Both the position numbers and the translations under genes were made by a program. Below are positions 12,934 to 23,518 of a stretch of 64,000 nucleotides of DNA, piece after piece. The notes under the pieces are model-generated. The model worked only from the letters and a program-made list of their open reading frames with translations, made no database searches and had not been told where the DNA came from. The stretch's first letter is position 1. Each line of letters starts with the position of its first letter. This DNA comes from Strigops habroptila (Eukaryota > Chordata > Aves > Psittaciformes > Psittacidae): assembly GCF_004027225.2 (NCBI RefSeq), contig NC_044278.2:100432743-100496742 (forward strand). The letters run 5' to 3'.

Positions 12934-15900
12934 GAATTGCCCAAGGTACTGCCAGAGTCCTATTCTGATTTAATTTCTACCAAAGCAAGAGAGATCAGAA
13001 TCTGACCTTCTAGAAGGTGGGCATGTGATGAGTGAAGCAACTTTCTCTTACGTCACAAAGTATTTCTTGTTCACATAAGACAACACTTCCAATAGAAAGA
13101 ACTGTCTGCACTTTCAACCTGCTGACAGTTGTGCAATCTTGACTTGTCATGGGAAAAGCTCTAAGAGCTCCTTGCTTTCGGACAAAAGGGCAAGGCACCA
13201 ACTAAAAACTGGTGAACTATCTTAAAACAAAATATAAATTTCACTCTGAATAAAATTGAAGTTAGGCTTCATGTTCCTGGTTCAAATTATATCCTTAACT
13301 ATGGGTAGGAATCATGCCCATCAACTACTTCAAGTACTGGAAACCTTCCATAAAAACAAGATGAAATGGAAACTGGAAAAGTTCGTCATATGAAGGAATG
13401 CATGGCAACATGAGTCCTTCCACACACTTCACTTCAGATCCCCCAAAACTACAACAAATACAGGATCTCTTCTGCTTGAGGGAAGAGCTTGAAGGGAAGA
13501 ACCAAGAATGTCTCATACTTTATGAGGTTTTACTAATGCAAAATGGAAGAGTATCAAGCTTTACACTCATGTACCTAGCAAGACTTTATGACATGAGGGA
13601 GGCCCACTCTTATTTTTCCATGACAACACCTCATTCTCCACATAGTCCAAATTTTTCTACAATTAAAGATCAAAGTAGTTTGTAAAGATCAAAACAGCTT
13701 TTTTGTTACAGCAGAATATTTGCAACCAACATTCCTTTTGCAAATGTGTGTGCAATCAGGTAGAAATGGCAAGGGGAAGGTTACATATTCTATCTTTGAA
13801 TGAGCATCCTTGAAATCCAAACTCCTCTGTTTACCCCATTTTTCAATGAAACTCTATTTATTTTTTTCTTTTGATGATTAAAGCTTGAGAAAGGTACGCT
13901 ACAGCTTTTAACATAATTTATAAACATCATATAACCATTCATATCTACTGGCACAGAAAACTGAAGCATCAGATCTGAATTTGCTCTATGGTTTGACTGC
14001 ACTTCTTTGTCATCTCTGGCATTTGAAAGATACCTGATTCAAATGATTACTGATTAGAATAATCATTACTGCAAAAAATTCTTTGCAAAGATATACTACC
14101 CAACAGATACTCAAAACCAGAAACAGAACCAATTTCTTCCTTGTTCATCTTGGAATTAAGTCTTAAGAAAGCAAGAACAGGAAAAAAAAACCACCCTACT
14201 ATTTAGAATTATTCCTTCTTTTTTCTAAAAATTCTGTATGTCTTCACAACTAGGATGAGCTGTGTTAATTTCAGGAAAATCCAGTCACTCCATTTGTACT
14301 GAGTGAAAGTTTGAAGGCTGTCTGAATTTTGAAAGAAACAATTCACACCGAGAAAAAAACATTCTCCTGTGCTGCAATTACTGATACTTTATTAGGTTTA
14401 GCACTGAAGGTCAAGAAAAGAGTACTTACCTTTTGTTTTGGAAAGAGTTTTGGAATAGGAATCAGTCTGTTGCTACGTGACTGGTTTCCAGGCAGCAATT
14501 CCGCTCACTTCTTCAGGGAAACAGTGTGTTCTTCTGTTTCTGCAAATGCTGTTTATATTGAATAAATCCAAGTATGTTCAACTCAGACAATATACCGAGA
14601 GCCAGTAATGAAAAAACGCATTTGCAAAAACTAGAACATAATAAAACGACCTCTCAACTCTTATCTAGAGAAAGAGATGCGTCATATACATGATAGATTG
14701 CTGGCATTTCATTTTCTGGCTGTTGACCTGAGAAAATGCCAACTTTTATGAACTATACTTGAGCCATTCAATTTATTTTGTGAATAAACGCGTACAGCTT
14801 CTTCCATTTCTTCCCATGAAGGGCTTAGACATATCAAAAGCGACAAGTGTCAGTGGAAATACTATAAAAAGGTAAAGTTTTCACTGAATACTGAACAACG
14901 TCCCTCAATAACAAACCAAGGATGCATCCATAACATGTTTTTTCTTACAAGGGTTTTGTATGTTATTTTTATTTGCTCTGTTTTATAAGAAGTGTCTCTT
15001 ACTCTGCCTATTCAGCATCTGTTCCGACTCACTTGCGGAAGTTCAGAAAAATTAAAGGTAATTTAAAAATTCAACACATTAGGATGAAATCCATTCAAGC
15101 TAAATTTAAACATTGTTATTCAGACCAAACTTCATTGCCCTGTTTTCACCAGCCCTGAACTGAACAACCTGAATTGAATTAAACTCTTATTTGGTTATTT
15201 ATTCAGATAATAAATAACTCGCTCAGAAAGACAGACCCCAAAATCCACATTCGTATCTGTTGAATTTAAAGAACTTAAAGGAAATTATTCCATCTTTTAA
15301 TGTAATTAGCATCCAGTAAAATAAACTAGTAGACATCAGCTTTCACTAGTTATTAAGCTTTACACTTAAGATGGTCTTTGGTTTGAATAAATGCAGAGAG
15401 AAGATGCTGAAAATTGCATATTATAAATAAGGAAAAAAAAGTCAGAAACCATGCATATTAAGAGTTAGTCTGCTCATTTACTAAGAACCAAACATTTATG
15501 AAAACCCACTATATCTTTTAAGAAAGAAACATGTTCTGCAAGCTCTATTAATTTCCCTGAGGAAAACGAAACAGATGAGAGAGGCATGAATGCCACAGAG
15601 AAGAAAAAAGGATTAGGAAGCAGCCTGGGACCAGACCTCCTGAGTAACATCACACATGAGCAGCAAAAGATTAAGCAGCTGAAAGGATTTTTTTTGTGGG
15701 GGATGACACAACCACATCTTTTCTGGTGGGGCTGTGAGGACTGTATGTCCCAGCAGCACTGCCTGGCACTGCACACATGCTCCAGGTTATGTGATGAAGC
15801 GGTACTAGTGTACAGCCGTATGATCGAAATCAAATGTGCTCCTGAGAGCAACTGACCCAACTCACCTACAAAACTGTATGCAACCCACAGACACATATTA

Positions 15901-17600
15901 AAGAACATTATTCAAGTTGCAAAGCCAATCACTCGAGGATTACATAAGAGAAGAATTTAATTTGCACATGGAAATGCAGTATAGCTTAATCTTTCATTAC
16001 ACAATTACATGCACTTTCTCTACAGATTATCAGGCTGTGTAGCCAGAGAAGCCATATTCTGTAGCATCCTACTTCATCGCTTGCACAAGTTGAAAGGCGT
16101 CATATCAATAAGCTATGGAAGTGTAAGAAGGAAAAGGAAGATCTCGGTGTTAAAGCTATTCACTTCTCTGTCCTGAAGTGTTAGGCTCTCTCTCTGCGTC
16201 TACTGAAGACTCCTACCCGGAGCAGCTGTTCTGGGAGCTCTTCTGCATGAATGGCACAATCTTTATTTCCTCTGTAGGTGATTCGAGATTTTGGGATCTG
16301 ATACGTAGAAGAGCTGAAAGTATAATATAACTGACTAATAGTCTAAAAAGAGCGCATGCCAGGAAAAGGGCACTAAATAGTCAGTGGGCACTTTGGGTCT
16401 TAACTGCATCTGTTTTTCAGTTCCTCATTCATGAAAGGTGGAAAAATTGATACCTTGCTGCCTTATACTCTTGCGTACAAAGAAATGCCTGCTAATTGTG
16501 AAAACCCGGACTGGCAGCCACTAGGACAAAACTAATTGTGAGGTTCTGTCACTAAACAAAGTATTGGTAGACTTTATTGGTATTGGTATAGTTTTTACAT
16601 GGTTTAGGCAAAGACTATGCCTAGGTTTCTCATTTGTTAAATAAAAAAAGAACCTTCCTTCTCCACAGGGCTTTCATGAGAACAAGCATATTCTTGAGAT
16701 TATGAGGGACTCAGGCAGATACTATGGTGATGTAGGATATACTCAAGTGTGAAACAGAGTGAGGTACACCCCATGGTACTAAATGAAGAGTTTTAAGGTT
16801 TCAGGACCAGAGATTTAATCTGAAATTTTACCCACATTTTCCCCACATATATTTTCTCTTATTTGTAGCACTAACAATGCAAAAGTAATGCAGGAAAGTG
16901 GCAAAAAGTTGAGTAAGGCATGTGCTGGATGTTTGCTCGGTGTTCACATCTAACGTATGATACTCATTAGGATGTAACTCCTGATGGTAAGTGTATGTTG
17001 AGCAGATGGACATTAGCAGAGTTCGTAAACGTGGATTAAGGTACAACAGAGCCTGCCTTTATGGCCACGCCGTTGCAGTTAGGCTGAATGCTTTCTCCTG
17101 TCATTAGAAGGATTTGTACACACTTTTACTTAACTCTCCCTGGGAATCCAAAATGTTTGCTTCCAGTAAACATTACAATTACACCATATATAAACTGCAT
17201 AAAAATTACATATAGTAAATTACTTATGCCACTTAGTAGGCTAGCTGGGGAACAGGTTTTTTTCCCCAGAAGTGTTCATACTCAAACCCGTACTCTGTCA
17301 AGAAACGTCTCAGGATGACACTGTGGACACCTTTACCATCTCCATTAACTCACTCCATCTCCATCAACTCAAAAAATTTGATGATTTTTTTATCAAATGC
17401 ATGAGTCCTCTTCACAGTCATATTAAACATTTGCACAGTAACTTTAGTAAGCTGGCGCTGTCTGGCTCTGCCAAATGCATCCATTCACCCACCCAGAAAG
17501 GCATTCGCAAGGACAGAACACTTCGGCAGGATACAGAGAGCACCTCAATTCAGCATGTTTCCACTAACAAAATAACCGCAGATACAAAGTTCCTGCTTCC
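12934..17600. other. Intronic stretch, no gene seen
   Basis: AT-rich unique sequence within KL intron 1. Overlapping open frames on opposite strands at 15474-15908 (144 codons, minus) and 15586-15855 (89 codons, plus) match no family I recognise and have no splice or start context that would support them. Nothing else gene-like was seen. Confidence 0.6.
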
Positions 17601-17798
17601 CATCTCTTTATGGGATAAAGGCAGTAAAGCATGATCCGGCTGCCCGCACTCGGGCACGTCGTTTCGGTTTCCACTCCAGCAGCCAACCTGGGGACAGGTC
17701 TGCAGCAGCGTGGGCTGAGGGCAGCCTCCACACCCGTGCCCCTGGCACGACCCGGGGGCCAAGGAGCTGCCGGGGCCCCTTCCCGCCGCCCGCCATTT

Positions 17799-17800
17799 AC
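17799..17800 (-). other. KL: KL intron 1 splice donor (GT)
   Basis: Read on the minus strand, the junction is CTACAG|GTAAATGG, a good match to the vertebrate donor consensus. It falls where homology to klotho stops: the open frame continues beyond it into glycine-, proline- and arginine-rich sequence unlike the protein. The junction follows the HHLLQ residues, matching the position of the exon 1/exon 2 boundary in mammalian KL as I recall it. Confidence 0.88.
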
Positions 17801-18529
17801 CTGTAGCAGGTGGTGGGCTGCCTGGTAGCCGAGGTGCAGGCCTCCCCGCACGCCGGGCGGCAGCTGCCCAGTGCCGTACCCGTGCCAGGCCACCACGTAG
17901 GGGTTGTCCATGGTCAGCCAGTAGCGCACCTGCCCGCCGAAGTGCCGGAAGCAGAGCTCAGCGTAGTCACGGAAGACCTGGGGCAGGACAGGGCTGGCCC
18001 AGCCGCCAAAGGCATCCTGCAGACCCTGCGGCAGGTCCCAGTGATACAGGGTGACTACGGGCTCGATGCCCAGCTCCCGCAGGCGGCCCAGGAGCCGGCT
18101 GTAGTGGGCCAGCCCGGCGGGGTTGACAGGCGCTGTGCCATTGGGCAGCAGCCGGGCCCAGGACAGCGAGAAGCGGTAGTGCGAGACCCCCAGGCGCCGG
18201 AGCCCCTCTGCATCGCGGAACAGGTTGTTGTAGCTGTCGCTGGCCACGTCGCCGCCCGCCGGCGCGGACGGGCGGTGGGCGAAGGTGTCCCAGACCGAAG
18301 CACCTTTGCCTCCCTGGCGCCAGCCGCCCTCCGTCTGGTAGGCGGCGCTGCCCGCCCCCCAAAGGAAGCCGTCGGGGAAGGTGTCGTGGAGGAAGAGCTG
18401 GTCCTGCGGGTAGGGCAGCCGGGCGAAGCGGGACCAGGTGCCCGCGCCCTGACCTGGCGCCCCGAGCAGCGGCCGCCCCAGCACCAGAAGCGGCAGCAGC
18501 AGCCGCAGCACTGGCGCGGAGGGGACCAT
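17801..18529 (-). CDS. KL: Alpha-klotho (KL), coding exon 1 (partial gene)
   Basis: This exon encodes the first 243 residues of klotho, the single-pass membrane co-receptor that lets FGF receptors bind FGF23; the shed ectodomain also circulates. Residues 1 to about 22 form a leucine-rich signal peptide. The start of the first glycosidase-like (KL1) domain follows: a GH1 N-terminal signature around residues 55-70 (F55, W57, E67), YHWDLPQ at 162-168, and [15 protein letters not shown] at 207-221. N209 sits where active GH1 enzymes have the acid/base Glu of the NEP motif, the substitution known in klotho KL1. One N-glycosylation sequon is visible at N130-T132. The exon ends in phase 0 at CAG|GTAAAT. 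The ATG at 18529 was chosen because it directly precedes the signal peptide and has A at -3 and G at +4. The family is about 1,010 residues long, so roughly a quarter is present. Beta-klotho is less likely: the [11 protein letters not shown] stretch fits alpha-klotho better. Identification is from memory of the family. Confidence 0.95.
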
Positions 18530-18585
18530 GCTGCCGGCGGGGCTCCGCGACGGCGGCTCCCTCTTCCCAGCCCCCCGCCGCCCCA

Positions 18586-18592
18586 TTTTATC
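18586..18592 (-). promoter_or_regulatory. TATA-like element GATAAAA, candidate
   Basis: On the KL strand GATAAAA lies in otherwise GC-rich sequence 57-63 bp upstream of the chosen ATG. If it works as a TATA-like box, transcription would start about 30 bp downstream and the 5' UTR would be only about 30 nt. The motif overlaps an upstream in-frame ATG (18586-18584). Mammalian KL promoters are described as TATA-less, so this is a weak call. Confidence 0.3.
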
Positions 18593-18613
18593 TCACCTCG
18601 CCTCTCCCCCCAC

Positions 18614-18622
18614 CCCCGCCCC
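18614..18622 (-). promoter_or_regulatory. GC box (Sp1-like), proximal
   Basis: The plus strand reads CCCCGCCCC, so GGGGCGGGG on the KL strand, about 85 bp upstream of the chosen ATG. GC boxes are typical of CpG-island promoters. Binding is inferred from the motif only. Confidence 0.5.
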
Positions 18623-18635
18623 GGTGGGCACGGCC

Positions 18636-18648
18636 ATTAATAATTACC
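18636..18648. promoter_or_regulatory. AT-core homeodomain-like site in KL promoter
   Basis: ATTAATAATTACC, an AT-only core with TAAT/ATTA words, is embedded in GC-rich promoter sequence about 110 bp upstream of the KL ATG. Homeodomain proteins favour such cores. Function is inferred from motif and isolation only. Confidence 0.3.
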
Positions 18649-18728
18649 TCGGAGCTGCCGCCTGCACCCTTTCCGACCGGCTTCCCCTGGGAGAGCTACC
18701 TCCGGGGGCGGGATCCGGGGGGCGAGAC

Positions 18729-18767
18729 GGGGCGGGCGGCGAGGAGAGGGCGGCAGCGGGGCGGGGG
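18729..18767 (+). promoter_or_regulatory. Pair of GC boxes (Sp1-like)
   Basis: GGGGCGGG at 18729-18736 and GGGGCGGGGG at 18758-18767, about 200-240 bp upstream of the KL start codon. They are probably promoter elements, although such motifs also arise by chance in GC-rich DNA. Confidence 0.45.
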
Positions 18768-18816
18768 CTCCTCGGGGGAGAGGTGGACCCTGTCTCCCCT
18801 TCGGGGTCGCCTCTGT

Positions 18817-18831
18817 CACACACACACATAC
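18817..18831 (+). repeat. Short CA dinucleotide run
   Basis: A short (CA)n stretch with one interruption inside the CpG island, about 290 bp upstream of the KL start codon. It is short and probably only modestly variable. Confidence 0.7.
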
Positions 18832-19130
18832 ACCCGCCCCTTAGGGCGGAGATCGCCGTCCGCGGGGGCAGGGGCGCACCCCGCAGCCCTCCCCCCGTTC
18901 CCCCGGGCGCCCGCTGCGGCTCCGGTGACCTCTTGGAGGAGAGACCCTCGCTGCTGCCCTGCGCCCTTTCTCTGAAACGGCTTTTCTGAGGAGCCCACGG
19001 ATAGACTCGACGGCCGGATCCATCCCCTCGGAGGAGCTGCGCGTAGCCTCTGTCCATCGGGGAGCCCCCGCGCCGGCGGGCAGCGGCCCCTGCGGCAGGT
19101 CCGAGGGGAGGGAGCGGTCCCCGGCGATAA

Positions 19131-19198
19131 AAACAATTTTATTGATAAAAATGATAAATTATTTTATTGCTTTTTTTTTAATTAAAATTATTTTTCCT
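19131..19198. other. Abrupt AT-rich tract bordering CpG island
   Basis: About 70 bp of nearly pure A/T (runs of T, ATAAA and TTAATTAAAATTA words) begin exactly where the CpG island ends. It marks a sharp composition boundary about 600 bp upstream of the KL start codon. Confidence 0.7.
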
Positions 19199-22100
19199 TC
19201 CCCCAGAATTTCCTTCGTCCTACCTTGGCACGAGACATCGCATCTGCAATCTCTCATGTAACAGTAATTAAAGAGAAACTCGTTATCCAAGTACACATTC
19301 AAACCCCTCGCCTCTTAACCCCCTGCCCCAGTAGTTCATGGACTGTCACCTCCCAGTAATAACACTTTTCTTTTCTGGAGTAGGAGTTTGGTGTATTTGA
19401 TTGTTTACCACATGCAAAACAAGTTCCAAATAGAAATGCCTCACAGATCTTTGTGGGGAGGTAAAAAGCTGAGCTAAGTTTGATTACTGAGTTACACTTC
19501 TTAACTGATTGCCTCAGTGTGATGTATGGACCTTTCTTTTAAAAGCAGGTCTTGGGCTGCTGTGCTCATCTCCCGCGAACAAAACAATTCAACCTGGGCA
19601 GTGACGTGAGAAATAGCTCAACACATTGGAAAAACCTGGTGTTCAGCTGTGTGGGCTTTTAACAGAAGTTGGGACATCTAGGGATAAAACACACCTGCTA
19701 GACAGGCCGTTAAGGACAGGGAGATGTTCCCAGGAGATAAAGTTGTTTGTTTAACTGCGGAATGAAGGTATTTAGATAATTTCATTCTAATTTTAGAAAA
19801 TAAATGCCCTCAGGGAAAAATTACAGGTAATCACTAATAATGAGACGATGGATTTAAATGATGTGATCTGCTGAAGGTTTCCTCTAGTGCGCAGGGGGGG
19901 CTCTCGCACCTGCCAAGTGTAGCATGCAGGGCAGTTGCTGTGGCCTGGTTCTAGAACTTCCACCTTCCACCTTTTCTGCACTGATTCAGTTCAATTGGGG
20001 GGTTCTTTTGTGTTGGATTTAAAGAGACTAAAGACGTAGTGGACAGGATTGTAGTTAGCCTTCCATTGGTGGCAATTAATTAATTCCCATGTTAGAGGGA
20101 TGAAGCAGCCCAGGCGACCATCAGCACCCTTCCCTAAGGGAGGAAGTTTGTGGAGTGGGAGCAGGGGAGTGGCAGGCCCAGAACTAGGGCTGGTCATTGG
20201 TCAGTCTGACGAGCTGCTGAAATCTGATTACAGTCCAAGTAAATGGCAACTTGAGCTTCAGCAACAGACCTGCAGCAACAGAAAAAAGATGTTAGCATAA
20301 TTTGGTAGTTACTTGCAGAAGCTGGAGATCAGTTGTTAAGTGCACAACAGTGTTGCTGCATTGGCCCTGTGCAAGGAGTGAAGAGCCAGGCTCCTGTTCA
20401 CTTACCGGCCTGATTTCAGTGGAAGCGTAATGCTTTCACTGGAGCTTGATGCCAAAGTATTTCAAGAATAGAGATGTAGAGACATGGCTCAGAAATACCT
20501 CAGCCTAAAACAGGGTATTAGTGATGCTAAGCTGATTGCTGACATTTAAGGAAAAAAAACAAAACTTCAATTTGTATCTGAGGACGCAAGATACTTTTAA
20601 ATGTATCTTAATACTTCTTTTTTCATTTGTTAATTATTAACTAAAACCTAGATCAATCCTATCTATACTTAGGCAGCACCAATAAGCAGGTACTTAACTG
20701 AAGCTCCTTCATTAGGAACTTGTTTCTTTCGCAGCCTCTCAACAGTCAAAGGAAAGAAATAGCATTAGTGTTAGTCTAAGTCAACCCAGCTACGATCTTT
20801 GTCAACATCTGCAGGTAACTGTCCAGGAAGCCTACAGTGACTGTGCAGAAGCAAGCAGCCCATTTTTGAGGGATGATATCTGGCCATAATTGCTGGCACA
20901 AGGTCACTTCACCTGTATGTCTCTCAGATGAAAACCTTTTTAATTTTTTTAGTGTAAATGACAGAAAATGAGCACTGTGGCCTTCAGTTGCTTGGGCTTT
21001 TTCTTAGAGAGAAAGCTTATTTTTGCGTTTTAGGATAACACAATAACCCACTGCTCTGAGCCTTTTTATTTCTTTTCTCCGAACAAACAGTCTAACAAAC
21101 TCTGTGCAATATTAACCATACAGAAAGGTCAGCCAAGCACTTGCAGACACCAAGGTCTCCCTTGCTGCTCCTTGAGTTCAAAGCAGGGCTCCATTGTGTC
21201 TGTGTTGCTGAGCAAGCACACTTCCAACTCTGCCCTGGGTAGGCAGATCAGGATTTACATTTCAGTCTTTTTGTACTGGTGATTACTGAATGTTCAGCTT
21301 TTGATAAGATGTATAATGGATACTGTGAGTGTCAGTATAATTTTCATTCAGGCTGTGCTGGGATTTTCTTTGCTAGCTATGCAGTCAGTGCATGTAATCA
21401 AATTCAATGGTGTTCTGACTGAGCATTTCTGTTTCTACCCCAAAGAGGCTGAATATTCTGGGGTACCTAATTTTAGGTAAAGTAACTCTATTACTGCTTT
21501 AGATTCACTGAACAGCTTTCCCTGAGATCACATCATGCACTGGCTTCAATGCAGCAAACCCCTTCCTCATTTCAAAATCTCTGCAGAAGAGCTAGCAGCT
21601 TTACATCTGTGCTCCTCACTGTGGTAGAACAAATGGTCTCAGTGCCTAAAACCCCCATCTTCTGTTTTAATGCCCCTTCTCTGTTCACAAGCATATTTCC
21701 AAATGTATACAAGCATGGAGTCAGTTGAAAATAGCCAAAAGTAATAGATTTACTCTCTCAGCATTTCATTTCAAGACGTGAAAGTGTTCACTACCAGTTG
21801 GGGACACTGCTTAAATATGTCACCACCTGAATTAGACTGGGGCGTTTTCTCTACTGCTTCCACCACTGCATAACAATACTGTATTTTATTATGTCTGTTA
21901 AATGCAAACTGCAAAGATGTCAAATTTTACTTCCTCTTGCTGATGAATAGCTGTTCCCAGAAAAGCTGTGAAAGAGAGTTCTAGATTTACCACCTTCATC
22001 CCTGCCAGAACCAGGCAAACCAGATCTTCCTCAATTTTCCCAAAGAAGATACAAGTCCAATTTTCTTGAAAAAAAATGCAGCCTTCCATACCTCTTCCTG

Positions 22101-23518
22101 CTTTCTCTCTTGATCACAGTAGCTATATGCATTCACTGTCCATTCAGAATGACTTTAAAGACAGCTAGTAAATTACTATTGAAATTAGAAACATGGTGTT
22201 GTCAGGTCCAAGATATTCCTGTTGGTGTAGTGACTCTTCCCAAGAATGCTTGGAAAGCGTCAAACCCTTCTCTATTCTAGCCTTAAGTACCAAATCATTC
22301 TCATCTCCGCTTTCTTGTAGTTGGAAAGGGTGGTAGAGAACCTGAAATGCCTTTTTTTTCTTTTTTTTCTTTTAAATAATCCTGGCGACTCCAGCCATCT
22401 GCTGTTTCAAGTGTGACAAATTGTTTTTATCCCACAAAGGGATATTGAATTGATCTCCTTTATTCTGTGGCAGGATCTAGCCTGAGGTGGGAAATTAGAA
22501 ACCTAATCTCCATTTTCTTTTTACCCTTTTGTAGCTGTGTCTCCAAGAAGTGGATAAATCCAATTCCTTGTAGGAAAAGTGGAATTCCAAATCGTTTAGC
22601 CCTTCTTACTTTGGAAGGTGACAGGGAGTAACCTCAAGGCAAACCTAGAAATTTATGTTTTATTTGCATGGGGCAGTGATGACAATCCCATTGTAACCTA
22701 GGAGGAGACGTGGTGTCTGGATGCTTCCTTGTATCTGAATGACAGAGGTTGCAGAGCCTTCCCAGTCTTGCAAACCCTCCTTCAGGGGAACCAGTAAACG
22801 CATTTGAAACCCTGAATCACAGAAGGTGATGGGAACAGGAAGAAAGCTGAAACACCATCTTGGAATGCCGTTTCATTGGAAATGACATCTGGAAATGCTG
22901 CCTCTTACTTCTGAGAGGCCACAAACACCTCCCCATTATCTAGATGATAATATTAGATTTTGCAGATGATCTCCCTGTCTTCAAAATTGCCTTGTGAATT
23001 GGTAGAAGAAGGGGTGGACAAAGACAGAGGTAAAAGAAGTTGCCTCTCTACTGAGAAGGGTGATAGTGAAGAAGTGGGTACAGCCTTGCTCTTCCTCTCC
23101 TGGGCAGGGGACATGGCCTTAGCTGGCAAGAAGGGTCCAGAGCTGAGGGAGAAGATTCAAGGGTGTGGAGAGAGGACAGGAGTGCTCCTTGCCAAGTGCA
23201 GCTCATGAGCCACAGGCTTCAATTCTGTTTTAAGCAGGAGCTGAACGCTGGTTGCACAGGCTGAAGGAATAGCCCTGTCTCTCTTAGTCTGCTGCACCTG
23301 GGTGAACAAGTGAAGGCGGGTGTCCAGGGAAGTTTCAGACCAAACAGGGAGTTACCTAATGCATTTGGGTACTTAAAGGTTGAAAATCCTGGAAAACAGA
23401 GGGACTGGATCACTCACAGGTGTGAAATAGATTTAACAATTTAGATGGGATCTGGATATACTGGATCTCAACCGTAAGAGGTACATACCTGTGAAAATAT
23501 ATTTGAAAATATATACTG
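19199..23518. other. Intergenic stretch upstream of KL, no gene seen
   Basis: Unique, mostly AT-rich sequence. Only short unsupported open frames are present, for example 22960-23208 (82 codons). A T-rich tract with C interruptions sits near 22351-22375. Distal KL regulatory elements could lie here but cannot be identified from one sequence. Confidence 0.55.

Larger units (their letters stand above)
1..17800 (-). other. KL: KL intron 1, 5' part
   Basis: This is the intron between KL exon 1 and an exon 2 that lies left of the window. No minus-strand reading frame here resembles the rest of KL1 or KL2, so the intron is longer than 17.8 kb, in keeping with the large first intron of mammalian KL. 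It contains one CR1 fragment (2583-2797), two LTR copies (8986 to about 9332 and 12362-12928, both antisense to KL) and a perfect hairpin (5135-5178). The remainder is AT-rich unique sequence in which I see nothing gene-like. Confidence 0.8.
17640..19130. promoter_or_regulatory. CpG island over KL promoter and exon 1
   Basis: Sequence is strongly GC- and CpG-rich over about 1.5 kb, in sharp contrast to AT-rich flanks, and it stops abruptly at about 19131 where an AT-rich tract begins. It covers KL exon 1 and about 600 bp upstream. GC boxes and a TATA-like element are described separately. Many long open frames on both strands inside it are by-products of base composition. Boundaries are by eye; no CpG observed/expected ratio was computed. 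Confidence 0.85.

Noticed and set aside
1..17500. Possible KL exons 2-5
   Set aside because: No minus-strand frame shows the klotho KL1 C-terminal half or KL2 features (for example the ENGW nucleophile region). The exons must lie outside the window.
17564..17800. Continuation of the KL frame beyond residue 243 to a stop at 17564
   Set aside because: It follows a good GT donor, and the residues (low-complexity, Gly/Pro/Arg-rich) do not resemble klotho. It is read-through into intron 1.
17810..18640. 276-codon plus-strand open frame antisense to KL exon 1
   Set aside because: It is a shadow of GC-rich coding sequence (few A/T-rich stops). It has no recognised domain, while the minus strand encodes unmistakable klotho.
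18528..19136. Several 60-150 codon frames on both strands upstream of KL
   Set aside because: They are rich in Pro, Arg, Gly and Ala, overlap one another on both strands, and are explained by CpG-island composition.
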